This document shows positions 52,568 to 61,861 of a DNA stretch of 64,000 bases, one piece after another; within the stretch, counting starts at the first letter, position 1, and every line of letters begins with the position of its first letter. Origin of the DNA: Chloroflexota bacterium (GTDB taxonomy: Bacteria > Chloroflexota > Limnocylindria > Limnocylindrales > CSP1-4); NCBI GenBank assembly GCA_016191425.1, contig JACPOR010000001.1, positions 22,442-86,441 of the forward strand, given 5' to 3'. Under the pieces are notes generated by a model. That model did not search any database. It had not been told where the DNA came from and saw only the letters and a list, made by a program, of their open reading frames with translations. The translations under genes were made by a program, and so were the position numbers.

Positions 52568-53362
52568 CTACTTGAAGAACAGGAAGAGGTCCTGCGCGTA
52601 CAGGCCGGGGGTCACGAACACGTCGCTGCCGCTCCCACTGAGCGTAACGTCGACCGCGACCGTGTGGATACCGGGAGTCACCGCCCTGTTGACGTGGAAG
52701 GTGCCGTTGCCCACGCGGTTCGTGGTGAAGGTCCCGACGATGACACCCTGCCCGCTCGCGTAGGCGTCGAGGAAGAGCCAGACGTCGTAGGTTGTGTTAG
52801 GCGTCACTTTCTTGAGCTGGAGGGTCATCTCGAGGTTGTTCGGGTCGCCCGCGGAGCTGTTGAAAATGACAGCACCGACTGCCGATCCGTTCGGATAGGG
52901 AACGAGGTCCGTCTTCGCGTGTGAACTCGTGGTCACGAACGTCGCGAACCCGGAGGTTGTCGCCCAGGTCCCCGTTCGCGTCCCGGGAGCAACATCCGCC
53001 CATGTGCCAGATATCGACCCAGCCACGGCGATCGCGCCCGTGAAGTTGATCGTCAGCCCACAACTGGACCCCGTGTAGCTGATGGCATCGCCAACCACCG
53101 ATCCGCTCGAGATGGTGAAGAACGAGCAACCACCGCTGTAGTCGAGGGATGTGCCGGTGATCGACGTTCCAGATTGCACCAGGACGAGTGTTTCCGGATA
53201 GTCAACGCCGAGATACTTCACGTTGACGCTGTAGGTGCCCGTGACATTCCAGTACGAGCCTTCCGAGGCGAGGACCGTCGCCGGAAGGAGAGCCCCCGCC
53301 AGACCCAACGCCATGACGAGCGCACCTAACCGCTTGGCCGACACAGTTGCCTCCTTTGGCAT
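52568..53362 (-). CDS. Secreted beta-rich hypothetical protein
   Basis: A 264-residue exported protein with signal peptide (1-33, ending TVLASEG). The mature chain is beta-rich: a lipocalin/AprI-like run (GSYWNVTGTYSVNVKYLG, TLVLVQSGTSITGTSLDYSG, GSISGTWADVAPGTRTGTW), then a second domain (LEMTLQLKKVTPNTTYDVWL) resembling repeats seen in exported beta-sandwich proteins. No catalytic residues are evident. A strong terminator follows. Confidence 0.75.
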   Translation of the reverse strand: MPKEATVSAKRLGALVMALGLAGALLPATVLASEGSYWNVTGTYSVNVKYLGVDYPETLVLVQSGTSITGTSLDYSGGCSFFTISSGSVVGDAISYTGSSCGLTINFTGAIAVAGSISGTWADVAPGTRTGTWATTSGFATFVTTSSHAKTDLVPYPNGSAVGAVIFNSSAGDPNNLEMTLQLKKVTPNTTYDVWLFLDAYASGQGVIVGTFTTNRVGNGTFHVNRAVTPGIHTVAVDVTLSGSGSDVFVTPGLYAQDLFLFFK

Positions 53363-53588
53363 CCGATCGATGCGGGGTCGGTCTCGCCGTTGGCTCGGCG
53401 CGGTCCCGGCGACCGGAGCGCGAACCGCGTGTCACAGCCACCCCGCCAGTCGATCGACGATCCGCTTCTCACGCCGCTGTGCCTAGGGCCGTACGGCCCC
53501 TTCCGGAATCAGTGTGCCCGCACCACGGTTACGGCCCCCGTCTCCCGCCGCTCGCGCATGGCGTCCTCGAAGCCACGATCGTCCGGCT

Positions 53589-54053
53589 TCATTCGGGCCG
53601 CGACGGGTAGGCCGCAGCGTCCTCGTGAACCTGTTTTGGCTCGGGCAGGAGTCGGAAGGATCGCCCACGCGGCGACTGGATCGCGCCGAAATGACGCCGG
53701 TCCAGGGTGACGATCACGTCCGTCTCGAGTCGATCAGCGAGGACGACGATCGAGGCGTCTACCGTCCCGAGCGGGAAGTCGCCATACCGCTCGACGAGGT
53801 CGGCTATCAACGGCCAATCGTCGGGATGCGGATCTTCCACGCCGAACCTGCTCAGGCCTCGTACGAATGCAGCCTCGCCGCCTGGTCCAAGGCGCAAAGC
53901 TGCGAAATGGGCAACCTCGGCGATTATCAGGGTCGGGATGACGAGGTCCAGGTCCCGCCTGCGAAGCACGTCGGCGCTTCGGACGTGATCGGGATCCCTC
54001 CGGTCGAGCGACGCCAGCAGCGGCCCGGTGTCAAGGATCGCGATTGAACGCAT
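53589..54053 (-). CDS. VapC-family PIN-domain toxin
   Basis: A 154-residue PIN nuclease: AILDTGPLLASLD, IIAEVAHFAA, GTVDASIVVLADRL and VTLDRRHFGAI give the expected acidic residues. The last 15 residues (HEDAAAYPSRPE) extend past the usual end. Its first codons overlap the antitoxin gene by 23 bases. Third toxin-antitoxin pair of the window and the second with an RHH-type partner. Confidence 0.88.
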   Translation of the reverse strand: MRSIAILDTGPLLASLDRRDPDHVRSADVLRRRDLDLVIPTLIIAEVAHFAALRLGPGGEAAFVRGLSRFGVEDPHPDDWPLIADLVERYGDFPLGTVDASIVVLADRLETDVIVTLDRRHFGAIQSPRGRSFRLLPEPKQVHEDAAAYPSRPE

Positions 54054-54297
54054 CGCGGTAGATCTCGTCCGCCCAGGTCTTCGCGAGGAACTCGTCGAGG
54101 TCGGCGGCGGACCACTCCGAGTCCCTGCTCTCGGCGATCCCGATGAACGGGATATCGCGCGGCCCCTCGTCCGACAGGCCCAGCCGCGCTTCGATCGCCT
54201 CGCGGGCGACCTGCGAGACGGGCACGCGGCGCCGACTCGCCTGCCGCTCGAGGGCCGCCGCCAGATCGTCCGGCAGGCTGATCGTTATGCGTCTCAT
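54031..54297 (-). CDS. Ribbon-helix-helix antitoxin
   Basis: An 88-residue antitoxin starting MRRITISLPDDLAAALERQA, with RRVPVSQVAREAIEARLG as second RHH helix and an acidic C-terminal toxin-binding tail (AESRDSEWSAADLDEFLAK). ATG 54297 is preferred. Around the start, TATGCGCGTATGAGACGCATA on the coding strand contains TATGCG/CGCATA, a plausible autoregulatory operator. Confidence 0.86.
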   Translation of the reverse strand: MRRITISLPDDLAAALERQASRRRVPVSQVAREAIEARLGLSDEGPRDIPFIGIAESRDSEWSAADLDEFLAKTWADEIYRDAFNRDP

Positions 54298-54548
54298 ACG
54301 CGCATACTCGCGCACGCCCCACGGCCCGTCAAGCCCCATCCTAGGCGCTCACACGGCCGCGCCAGGATGACGAGCTGGCCGCTGACGGCAGCGGTGATCA
54401 GGGCCCGGCGACAGTCATGGTGTCGGCGGATCAATGAGCCGACAGACGGGCTCGACGCCGCCAGCACGCCACCACGGGTCGTCTCTGATCATCCCATGGC
54501 CCCGGACCGCGGCTCCGGCGCGGCCGTTGTTCGAGAAGAGACGGCGGC

Positions 54549-54625
54549 TGGTGCCCCCAAGGGGATTCGAACCCCTGATCTCCACCTTGAAAGGGTGGCG
54601 TCCTGGGCCTCTAGACGATGGGGGC
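54549..54625 (-). tRNA. tRNA-Glu (anticodon TTC), CCA encoded
   Basis: On the minus strand the acceptor GCCCCCA (5' end at 54625) pairs with TGGGGGC; the anticodon stem CCACC/GGTGG encloses CTTTCAA with anticodon TTC; the T arm AGGGG-TTCGAAT-CCCCT is perfect. Discriminator A is followed by encoded CCA (54549-54551). Confidence 0.95.
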
Positions 54626-54770
54626 CGGGAGTCGGCCGAGTTTACCAGAGGGGTACGGCGGCACCGGAACCGGCACACGCCGGAACCGTCCCGGGACCGG
54701 TTCCGGGCAGGCTGGCGATACGCCTGGTCCCTGCCGATCCGGGCGAGCCGCGCGGCCTTCCGTCCGCTGC

Positions 54771-55160
54771 TCAGGAACGCCAGACGAGCGAGAGCACGAG
54801 GGTCCCCGCGAACGAGCCGAGGGCGAGCAGGCCCGCGATCCCGCCGAGCAGGGCGAAGAGCACGGTCTCCGCCTGGCGGCCGCGTTTCCAGGCCTGCCAC
54901 ATGCGGACGGCTCCACCTGCCGATGCAGCCGCGAAGACGATCCCGAGGACCCCGATTCCGGTCGTCACCATGGGGATCTGGGCAGAATCCTTGACCTTCA
55001 GGATGGCCCAGGCGATATAGGCGAGCGAGCCGACGAATCCCAGGGCCAGGATGATCCGGAACGGGGTGAGGGCAACCGGTCCGACATGCGGGCGCGCGCC
55101 GTTGGTGCGGCGCGGACTGCGTCGAACGGCGCCGGCGGAGCGTTGCGGCTGCGAGCTCAT
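54771..55160 (-). CDS. Hypothetical membrane protein, three helices
   Basis: A 129-residue protein: basic N-terminus (RRSPRRTNGARPH), then helices at about 33-53 (FRIILALGFVGSLAYIAWAI), 63-83 (MVTTGIGVLGIVFAAASAGG) and 98-123 (VLFALLGGIAGLLALGSFAG). No family named. Stands 145 bases upstream of the tRNA-Glu gene on the same strand. Confidence 0.72.
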   Translation of the reverse strand: MSSQPQRSAGAVRRSPRRTNGARPHVGPVALTPFRIILALGFVGSLAYIAWAILKVKDSAQIPMVTTGIGVLGIVFAAASAGGAVRMWQAWKRGRQAETVLFALLGGIAGLLALGSFAGTLVLSLVWRS

Positions 55161-55250
55161 CGGCCGGAGGGTATCAGGGGCGCTCGTTCAGGGCGCCCGA
55201 TCGCAGCCCGGCGGGGTCGGATCGGCGCGCGGTGCTCGGGCGCGAAGCTA

Positions 55251-55310
55251 CGGACGCCGCGGACGCCCTGGACGCCCTGGACGCCGCGGGCGCGAACGCT
55301 GCGGACGCCT
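55251..55310. repeat. 9-bp tandem repeat (GGACGCCCT/GGACGCCGC)
   Basis: Six or so units of GGACGCCCT or variants sit in the 159-base gap between the membrane protein start and the methyltransferase-like stop. No gene is supported there. Confidence 0.75.
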
Positions 55311-55319
55311 CGAGGCCGT

Positions 55320-55943
55320 TCATGCATCCGGCTCGGCGCTCCCACCTCGGGTCCGGTGATAAATGGCGACGTTCCAGGAGAGGCGAGGCCGCTTGAGGGT
55401 GGCAGCGACGGCCGCCCCCGCCTCGCCGAACGCGGATTCGAGGAATGCGGTCGTGGCTTCCGGTGACCCGAACGTCCAGAAGCAGTGCAGCACCCGGACC
55501 CTGAATCCGGCGGCAAGGAACGGGCCGTTACGGCGGGTCCAGAGGCCGTACTCCTCGCGATCCGGGGCGATCCGCGAGACATCATCGCGGCCGTAGTCGT
55601 GGACCACGAGCAGCCGGCCGGACGGTCGCAGGACCCGCTCGGCTTCGCCGAGGTCGGCCGCATCGATGCCGCGGAACGAGGACCACATCCCGACCACCAC
55701 ATCGACCGATTCGTCGGGGAGGGTGGGCCGGAATGGCGAGGAAACCGGCTCCTGATGGACCGTGGCCCCGAGCGTCTGCAGGCCGGCCGCAACCGCTGAA
55801 CCTGGCGCATCGACGAGCAGCACGTCGCGGCCTGCGACCGGGCCCAGCGCCTCGAGGCCGCGAAGGATCTTGCCTTCGACGTCGAGCGCGGCGGCCAGTT
55901 CCCGGGCCTGTTCCTGGGGAAGATCAAACGGCAAATCGGACAC
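55320..55943 (-). CDS. Methyltransferase-like (class I fold) protein
   Basis: A 207-residue protein with a Rossmann methyltransferase outline: VLLVDAPGSAVAAGLQTLG in place of motif I (Gly-poor: DAPGS rather than DxGxG), VDVVVGMWSSFRGIDAADL, then AERVLRPSGRLLVVHDYGRD. The weak SAM loop raises doubt about catalysis. A C-terminal part (FLAAGFRVRVLHCFWTFGS, FLESAFGEAG) is well formed. Substrate unknown. Confidence 0.68.
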   Translation of the reverse strand: MSDLPFDLPQEQARELAAALDVEGKILRGLEALGPVAGRDVLLVDAPGSAVAAGLQTLGATVHQEPVSSPFRPTLPDESVDVVVGMWSSFRGIDAADLGEAERVLRPSGRLLVVHDYGRDDVSRIAPDREEYGLWTRRNGPFLAAGFRVRVLHCFWTFGSPEATTAFLESAFGEAGAAVAATLKRPRLSWNVAIYHRTRGGSAEPDA

Positions 55944-55977
55944 GAGGAACGGAGTATAGGTCCGCGAGTCGCAGGGG

Positions 55978-56058
55978 CGAAGACGACTCGTCAGCGGGGG
56001 CGAAGACGACTCGTCAGCGGGGGCGAAGACGACTCGTCAGCGGGGGCGAAGACGGCGG
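55978..56058. repeat. 23-bp tandem array, 3.5 units
   Basis: CGAAGACGACTCGTCAGCGG plus GGG repeats exactly at 55978, 56001 and 56024, then a partial unit. It lies directly upstream of the small membrane protein gene at 56096, in its presumed promoter region. Confidence 0.9.
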
Positions 56059-56095
56059 CCTGGCCCCGTCGCGGGCGTTGGGGCAGAATCAGCCG

Positions 56096-56467
56096 GTGGA
56101 AATCACCCTGCGCGGCATGCCCTGGTCCATCCGCCTGTTCCTCGCCTTCGCCTTCCTGCTGCTCACGGCGATCGGATTGTCGTTGCGGTTCGTGGTCGAT
56201 CTCGCGATCGCCGCCCCGGTCAGCCCGGTCGGCGTGGTCGTGATGGTCCTCCTCGCCTACACGATCTTCACCACGACGCTCGTGCTGCAGCGGAAGTCCG
56301 CGTCGCGGAACCTCGCCCTGGGGCTCGCCTCGCTCACGATCCCGCCCATTCCGTGGGCGCTCGTCCTGGGATTGTTGCCCATCGCGATCTTCTTCGCGGC
56401 GCTCGCCGCCCTGCTCCTCCGCGGCCTGCGCAGCCCGGCGGCCGTGGCGTGGCTCAGCGAACCTTGA
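56096..56467 (+). CDS. Hypothetical membrane protein, four helices
   Basis: A 123-residue protein from GTG 56096 (MEITLRGMPWSIRLFLAFAF). Helices at about 10-31, 40-62, 73-90 and 90-112, with a basic loop (LQRKSASRNLAL). No family named. The open frame extends far upstream through repeat DNA, but the hydrophobic protein begins here. Confidence 0.65.
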   Translation: MEITLRGMPWSIRLFLAFAFLLLTAIGLSLRFVVDLAIAAPVSPVGVVVMVLLAYTIFTTTLVLQRKSASRNLALGLASLTIPPIPWALVLGLLPIAIFFAALAALLLRGLRSPAAVAWLSEP

Positions 56468-56624
56468 CCGCCGACGCGGCGCCGTCGCGGCGCGCACGCG
56501 AGCGGACGCGCGGCACGCTACCCTTCGCACGGACAGTCCCACCCTTCCCCGCATCGTTCACCGGCTGGGTCCGCGGCCGCAGGTCGACCGCACAGCCGTC
56601 TGACAGCGCACTACGAGGCCGTTT

Positions 56625-57449
56625 GTGAACACCGGAAATCGACGGACCGGAACGAGCCGCCGCGCCGCCCGCGCCGTGCCCAGGCAATCGTTCGTGGCCC
56701 GCAATCGGCGGCGGCTCCTGTGGGGCCTCGCCGCCGTCGCGCTGGTCGGCATGGCCGGCCTGACGTTCCTCAACGCCACATCGCCCGCCTACGCCTGCAC
56801 GACGCAGTGGTCGCCGGCGCCGACGTCGACGCCGGCTCCTGACGCCACGCAGCGCCTCGGCTACGTCCAGAATGATGCCGGGCGCGACCACCCGGCGTTG
56901 GGTTCCTTCGTCAGGTACGCCGTCTGCCCGCCGGCCAGCGGCAACCACTACAACGCCGAGGGTGAGGGTCCCGTCCGCGCCGAGGTCTATGGGCCGAACG
57001 ACCCGGTCATACCGCAGGGCTGGATCCATAACCTCGAGCACGGTGGGCTCGTGCTCCTCTATCGCTGCAAGGACTCCGACACGGCCTGCACTGACGGCGG
57101 GCAGGCGGCGCTGCGTCAGTACTACAAGGCCTTCCCGAACAGCCCCCTCTGCAACCTGCCGCCCGGTGGGTCCGGTCCGGTCATCGCCCGGTTCGACCAA
57201 ATGAACTGGCCGTATGCGGCGCTGCTCTGGGGCCTCGTGCTGCCGCTCGATTCACTGGACACCGCCCAGGTCAACGCGTTCTTCGCCCAGCAAGGCGACC
57301 GGACGAGCCCCGAACAATGCCCGCGACCGTCGCCCACGCCCCCTCCGCTGGACACCCCGGCACCGTCCGCATCAGCGACCGTGGCGCCGACCGACACCGT
57401 GGCACCGTCCGCCGAGCCTTCCGCGAGCCCGACGCCCGGGGCCAGCTGA
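56625..57449 (+). CDS. DUF3105 exported protein
   Basis: A 274-residue membrane-anchored protein: basic N-terminus, one helix (LLWGLAAVALVGMAGLTFL), then a DUF3105 domain with CPPASGNHYNAE (the family PPxSGxH box), GWIHNLEHGGLVLLYRC and DQMNWPYAALLWGLVLPLD. The His/Glu residues of these boxes may bind metal. The C-terminus is a Pro/Ser/Thr-rich tail. GTG 56625 with GAGG upstream. Confidence 0.87.
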   Translation: MNTGNRRTGTSRRAARAVPRQSFVARNRRRLLWGLAAVALVGMAGLTFLNATSPAYACTTQWSPAPTSTPAPDATQRLGYVQNDAGRDHPALGSFVRYAVCPPASGNHYNAEGEGPVRAEVYGPNDPVIPQGWIHNLEHGGLVLLYRCKDSDTACTDGGQAALRQYYKAFPNSPLCNLPPGGSGPVIARFDQMNWPYAALLWGLVLPLDSLDTAQVNAFFAQQGDRTSPEQCPRPSPTPPPLDTPAPSASATVAPTDTVAPSAEPSASPTPGAS

Positions 57450-57464
57450 ACTCGGTTCAGCGCG

Positions 57465-58448
57465 GTGCGATTGTTCTCGTTCCTCGCTGACGACGGCCCG
57501 GCCGTCGGCGTCCTGACCGACGGCGACCGCGTCATCCGCCTCACCTCGGTGGATGGCAGTCTGGACCTGGCGCTTGCAGAGGGACGAATGACCGCGCTCC
57601 TGAGGGAGGCCGCCAAGGTCATGTCGCAGGCCGCATCAGGTGACCGGCCCAGTGAAGCAGGCGATCGACCCGGGTACGGTTCGCCCGTGACCGAGCTCGA
57701 TCCGCTGCCGGCCATCGAGTTTCCCGGCAAGGTCGTCTGCGTCGGGCTCAATTACGCCGATCATGTCGTCGAAGGTGGACGGCCCGCTCCGGAACGGCCG
57801 CTCCTCTTCGCGAAGTTCGGGAATGCCGTCGTGGGCGACGGCGAGCCGATCGTCCGACCACAGGGGACCCATGCCCTCGATCTCGAGGTCGAGCTGGGCG
57901 TCGTGATCGGGAAGCGGGCCCGTCGCGTCTCGGCCGAGGAGGCACCCGCGCACGTCGCCGGCTATGTCGTCCTCAATGACGTGAGTGCCCGGGACTGGCA
58001 GGGCAACCCCCAGGCTCTGCGCGCTGGGGAGAAGGGTGACGGCCAGTGGCTCCGGGCCAAGAGTTCGGACACGTTCCTGCCAGTGGGCCCGGTCCTGACG
58101 ACCGCCGAGGCGTTCGATCCCACGGCCGGCCATCGCATTCGCAGCTGGCGGATTCCAGGCGGCGGTCCCGAGGCCGGGACACACATCGCCATGCAGGACG
58201 GGACGACAGCCGACCTGATCTGGACGGTCCCGCAGTTGATCGAGTTCATCAGCCGCCAGATCACCCTGGATCCGGGCGATCTCATCGCCACCGGCACGCC
58301 GGCGGGCGTCGGTGTCTTCCGCGATCCCCCGGTCTTCCTGGAACCGGGTGATCGGGTCCGCTGCGAGGTGGAGGGGATCGGCATGGTGGAAAATCCGGTG
58401 ATCGATTGGTCCGACGCTCCCCCGGGCCTGACTGACGACATCGACTGA
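57465..58448 (+). CDS. Fumarylacetoacetate hydrolase-family protein
   Basis: A 327-residue metal-dependent hydrolase/isomerase. N-terminal FAH_N-like part (about 1-90), then the core: VCVGLNYADHVVEGGR, FAKFGNAVVGDGEPI, LDLEVELGVVIGKRAR with the metal-binding Glu pair, YVVLNDVSARDWQ with Asp, and GDLIATGTPAGVGVFRDPP. Works on acyl-pyruvate type substrates such as oxaloacetate or homoprotocatechuate intermediates. GTG start, 15 bases after the DUF3105 stop. Confidence 0.9.
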   Translation: MRLFSFLADDGPAVGVLTDGDRVIRLTSVDGSLDLALAEGRMTALLREAAKVMSQAASGDRPSEAGDRPGYGSPVTELDPLPAIEFPGKVVCVGLNYADHVVEGGRPAPERPLLFAKFGNAVVGDGEPIVRPQGTHALDLEVELGVVIGKRARRVSAEEAPAHVAGYVVLNDVSARDWQGNPQALRAGEKGDGQWLRAKSSDTFLPVGPVLTTAEAFDPTAGHRIRSWRIPGGGPEAGTHIAMQDGTTADLIWTVPQLIEFISRQITLDPGDLIATGTPAGVGVFRDPPVFLEPGDRVRCEVEGIGMVENPVIDWSDAPPGLTDDID

Positions 58449-58461
58449 CGGCCGGGCTTGA

Positions 58462-58536
58462 CCTGGCCCCGCAACAGCTGGCCCGGCAACAGGTGGCCCG
58501 GCATAACCTGGCGTCGGCATCACCTGGCCCGGCATC
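58462..58536. repeat. Imperfect 15-bp units upstream of tdh
   Basis: CTGGCCCGGCAACAG and diverged versions recur about five times in the 100-base gap between the FAH-family gene and tdh, ending just before the ribosome site GGAGAG. Confidence 0.6.
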
Positions 58537-58549
58537 GAGGAGAGACACC

Positions 58550-59578
58550 ATGCGCGCACTGGTGAAAACCGACGCAGGGCCCGGGCTGACACTGCTCGAT
58601 GTCCCTGAGCCGGTCGCGGGCATCAACGACGTGCTGGTCCGGGTCCACAAGACGGGGATCTGCGGGACCGACCTGCACATCGAATCCTGGGACCTCTGGG
58701 CCGCGAGGACCATCCGGCCGCCGCTCATTGCCGGCCACGAGTTCGTCGGCGAGGTCGTGGAGTTCGGCAGCAACGCCAGCGACCTGCACCGCGGTGACAT
58801 CGTCAGTGGCGAGGGGCACGTGATCTGCGGACGGTGTCGCCACTGCCGCGCCGGACGCTGGCACCTGTGCGCCAATTCGATCGGGCTCGGCGTCGGGCGC
58901 GACGGGGCATTTGCCGAATACGTCGTCCTGCCGGTCACGAACATCTGGCACCACTGGCCCGGTATCGATGAGGAGGTCGCCGCGATCTTCGATCCGTTCG
59001 GGAACGCCGTTCACACCGCACTCGCCTTCCCGGTCCTCGGCGAGGACGTCCTGGTCTCGGGTGCCGGACCCATCGGTCTCATGGCGATCGCGGTCGCCCG
59101 TCACGCAGGAGCGCGGCACATCGTTGCCTCGGAGCCGAACGCCTACCGCCGCGCGCTCGCGGCGAAGATGGGTGCGACGAGGGTGGTCGACCCGCGGGAG
59201 CGCGATCTCCACGACGTCCAGGTGGAGCTGGGCATGGTGGAGGGGTTCGATGTCGCCATGGAGATGTCGGGCAACGCGGCGGCCCTGACCTCGGCCATCG
59301 CCAACATGGCCCACGGTGGCGGCATCGCGATCCTCGGCATCCCGACAGCGGAGATCCCGATCGACGTGACGACGATCGTCTTCAACCAGCTCAGCCTGCG
59401 CGGGATCTATGGTCGCGAGATGTACGAGACCTGGTACAAGATGTCGGTCATGCTCCAGTCGGGCCTGGACATCACCCCTGCGATCACGCACCGTTTCTCG
59501 TTCCGCGATCATGAGGCGGCCTTCGCCGCGGCACGATCCGGCGATTCGGGCAAGGTGATCATGGATTGGACGACCTGA
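58550..59578 (+). CDS. tdh: L-threonine 3-dehydrogenase
   Basis: A zinc- and NAD-dependent medium-chain dehydrogenase (342 residues) converting threonine to 2-amino-3-ketobutyrate. Catalytic zinc: Cys38 in GICGTDLHIESWDLWA (TDH signature), His63-Glu64 in AGHEFVG. Structural zinc: Cys93, 96, 99 and 107. NAD site SGAGPIGLMAIAVA. It is followed at 25 bases by kbl, the next enzyme of the pathway. Confidence 0.93.
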   Translation: MRALVKTDAGPGLTLLDVPEPVAGINDVLVRVHKTGICGTDLHIESWDLWAARTIRPPLIAGHEFVGEVVEFGSNASDLHRGDIVSGEGHVICGRCRHCRAGRWHLCANSIGLGVGRDGAFAEYVVLPVTNIWHHWPGIDEEVAAIFDPFGNAVHTALAFPVLGEDVLVSGAGPIGLMAIAVARHAGARHIVASEPNAYRRALAAKMGATRVVDPRERDLHDVQVELGMVEGFDVAMEMSGNAAALTSAIANMAHGGGIAILGIPTAEIPIDVTTIVFNQLSLRGIYGREMYETWYKMSVMLQSGLDITPAITHRFSFRDHEAAFAAARSGDSGKVIMDWTT

Positions 59579-59603
59579 AGCACCGTCCCGGAGGTTGCAT
59601 CGC

Positions 59604-60830
59604 ATGACGACCACGTCGCGGCCCGACCCGCTCGCCTTCCTGGGCGACGAGCTCGCGGACCTCCACGCGAAGCACCTGTATCGGCCGCTCCGGATCATGT
59701 CCTCAGAGCAGGGGCCGGTCGTTACCGTGGACGGGCGCGAGGTCATCAGCCTGTCGTCCAACGATTACCTGGGCCTGACCCACCATCCGCGCCTGAAGGC
59801 CGCGGCCGTCGAGGCTGTCCGCGCGTTCGGGGCGGGGTCGGGCGCGGTCCGGACCATCGCCGGGACCATGGCCATCCACGAAGCGCTGGAAGCGGAACTC
59901 GCCGCCTTCAAGGGCAGCGAGGCAGTCCTGACGTTCCAGAGCGGCTTCTCCGCCAATACGGGCGTCATCCCGACCATCACCGGCGAGACGGACCTCATCG
60001 TGTCCGACGCCCTCAACCACGCCTCCATCATCGACGGTATGCGCCTGTCCAGGGCGCCCCGAAAGATCTATCCCCACGCCGACGTGGCAGGTCTCGAGGC
60101 CGTGCTTCGTGAGGCCACCGAGCTCGGTCGCCCGGGTGGGGCGGGACCCTACCGGCTCATGCTCGTGGTCACGGACGGCGTGTTCTCGATGGACGGCGAC
60201 ATCGCGCCCCTGCCGGGGATCGTGGACGTGGCGGAGCGCTACGGCGCCGCGGTCTTCGTGGACGACGCCCATGCCTCCGGCGTCCTGGGACGCAACGGCC
60301 GCGGGTCGGTGGACCACTTCGGGCTCACCGGCCGGGTGGCCATCCAGGTCGGAACCATGTCCAAGGCGATGGGCGTTCTCGGTGGCTACGTGGCCGGGTC
60401 GCAGGCCCTGCGCGACATCCTCGTCCAGCGCGCCCGACCGTTCCTCTTCTCGACCTCGCATCCGCCGGCCGTGGCGGCAGCATGCCGGGAAGCCATCCAC
60501 GTCATGGAGGAGGAGACGTGGCGGATCGAGCGGCTCTGGACGAGCACGCGGCGGTTCAAGGCCGAACTCGCGCGCCTGGGATTCGACACCGGTCGCTCCG
60601 CAACGCCGATCACGCCCGTGATCGTCGGCGACTCCGAGGTCGCGATCCGGTTCTCCGCCGAATTGTTCGAGGCCGGCGTGTTCGCCACCTCGGTCGTGTT
60701 CCCCACGGTTCCCCTGGATCAGGCGCGTCTCCGGACCATCGTGACCGCGGCCCTGACCGACGATCACGTCGATCGGGCGCTCGAGGCGTTCTCGACTGTT
60801 GGTCGTCGCCTTGGCATCATCGCCGGATGA
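59604..60830 (+). CDS. kbl: Glycine C-acetyltransferase (2-amino-3-ketobutyrate CoA ligase)
   Basis: A 408-residue PLP enzyme that splits 2-amino-3-ketobutyrate with CoA to glycine and acetyl-CoA. Signatures: SSNDYLGLTHHPRLK, GAGSGAVRTIAGTM, VSDALNHASIIDGMRLS, DDAHASGVLGRNGRG and the PLP-lysine box TMSKAMGVLGGYVAG. GGAGGT lies 8 bases before ATG 59604. With tdh it makes the threonine-to-glycine route. Its stop overlaps the following PHP gene. Confidence 0.93.
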   Translation: MTTTSRPDPLAFLGDELADLHAKHLYRPLRIMSSEQGPVVTVDGREVISLSSNDYLGLTHHPRLKAAAVEAVRAFGAGSGAVRTIAGTMAIHEALEAELAAFKGSEAVLTFQSGFSANTGVIPTITGETDLIVSDALNHASIIDGMRLSRAPRKIYPHADVAGLEAVLREATELGRPGGAGPYRLMLVVTDGVFSMDGDIAPLPGIVDVAERYGAAVFVDDAHASGVLGRNGRGSVDHFGLTGRVAIQVGTMSKAMGVLGGYVAGSQALRDILVQRARPFLFSTSHPPAVAAACREAIHVMEEETWRIERLWTSTRRFKAELARLGFDTGRSATPITPVIVGDSEVAIRFSAELFEAGVFATSVVFPTVPLDQARLRTIVTAALTDDHVDRALEAFSTVGRRLGIIAG

Positions 60831-61861
60831 TGGGCGCGGGGGAGGAGTCGGGCGCCGGGCGCGGGTCGGGCGTCGAGGGCGGGTCGGGCGCGGGGGAGGA
60901 GTCGGGCGCCGGGCGCGCGTCGGGCTCCGGGGTCGGGGGCGCATCGGGCGCCGGGGTCGGGTCGGGCGTCGATCGGCAGGGACGGGATCTCCCGCTCGAC
61001 GCGCACGTCCACACGGATCAGTCGCCCGACAGCAACGTCCCGATCGATGTCTACGCCGCCCTTGCCCTCGAGCGCGGGATCAGCGAACTCGCGATCACGG
61101 ACCATGTCGACTTCGACCGCCGCGATCCCGCCTACGACTACGTGGCCTTCTCCGAGCGCGAGCGGACCGTCCGGGCTGCCGCCGAGCGCTGGGCGCCTCT
61201 CGGTGTCCAGATCCGGTTCGGGGCCGAGCTGACCTATCACCGGGCCTGGGAATCCGCCCTTCGGGATCATGTCCGCCGACATCGCTACGACTACACGATC
61301 GGGTCCGTCCACGACTGGCCCGATTCACCGTATACGCCGAGCCGCGTGGGAACGTGGGCATCCGGGCGCCCGATCGACGAGGTCGTCGCCCCCTATTTCG
61401 ACGAGATCGTCGCGGCGGCACGCTCCGGGCTGTTCGACACCATCGGCCACCTCGATGTCGTGAAGCGTTACCTCTATCCCCACCTGACGCCTGGGGATCT
61501 CGCCAGGCACCCTGAGGTGCTCGATGCGGCCCTGTCAGCGATTGCCGCTTCCGGGGTGGCCCTGGAGGTCAACACGAGCGGCCTGCGGCATCGGGTCCTC
61601 GAGACGTATCCGGCGACCTGGGCCGTCGTTCGATTCCGCGAGCTGGGCGGGCGGAACGTCATTGCCGGCTCGGACGCCCACCGCTCCGAATGGCTTGCCT
61701 GGGGCCTCGAGGATGGGTATCGTGCACTACTCGAGGTCGGCTTCGCCTCTCTGGCGTTCCGACGGGGGGCGGAAACCGTGCAGGTCGAGGTGCCCGAGCG
61801 GCTGCGTCTCCCCGGTGCCTCGTCGCGCGGGCATAACGCAATGGGGTCGTCATCGTTGTGA
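60827..61861 (+). CDS. PHP-family histidinol-phosphatase-like phosphatase
   Basis: A 344-residue protein. Residues 1-50 are a Gly/Ser/Ala/Glu repeat (SGAGEESGAGRGSG-like), then the PHP metal boxes: DAHVHTDQSPDSN, ITDHVDFDRR, GAELTYH, GSVHDWP, IGHLDVVKR and GSDAHRSEW. Most like HisJ-type histidinol phosphatase. ATG 60827 overlaps the kbl stop; the low-complexity start must be translated because no later start precedes the PHP domain. May act in histidine synthesis or on another phosphate ester. Confidence 0.87.
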   Translation: MMGAGEESGAGRGSGVEGGSGAGEESGAGRASGSGVGGASGAGVGSGVDRQGRDLPLDAHVHTDQSPDSNVPIDVYAALALERGISELAITDHVDFDRRDPAYDYVAFSERERTVRAAAERWAPLGVQIRFGAELTYHRAWESALRDHVRRHRYDYTIGSVHDWPDSPYTPSRVGTWASGRPIDEVVAPYFDEIVAAARSGLFDTIGHLDVVKRYLYPHLTPGDLARHPEVLDAALSAIAASGVALEVNTSGLRHRVLETYPATWAVVRFRELGGRNVIAGSDAHRSEWLAWGLEDGYRALLEVGFASLAFRRGAETVQVEVPERLRLPGASSRGHNAMGSSSL

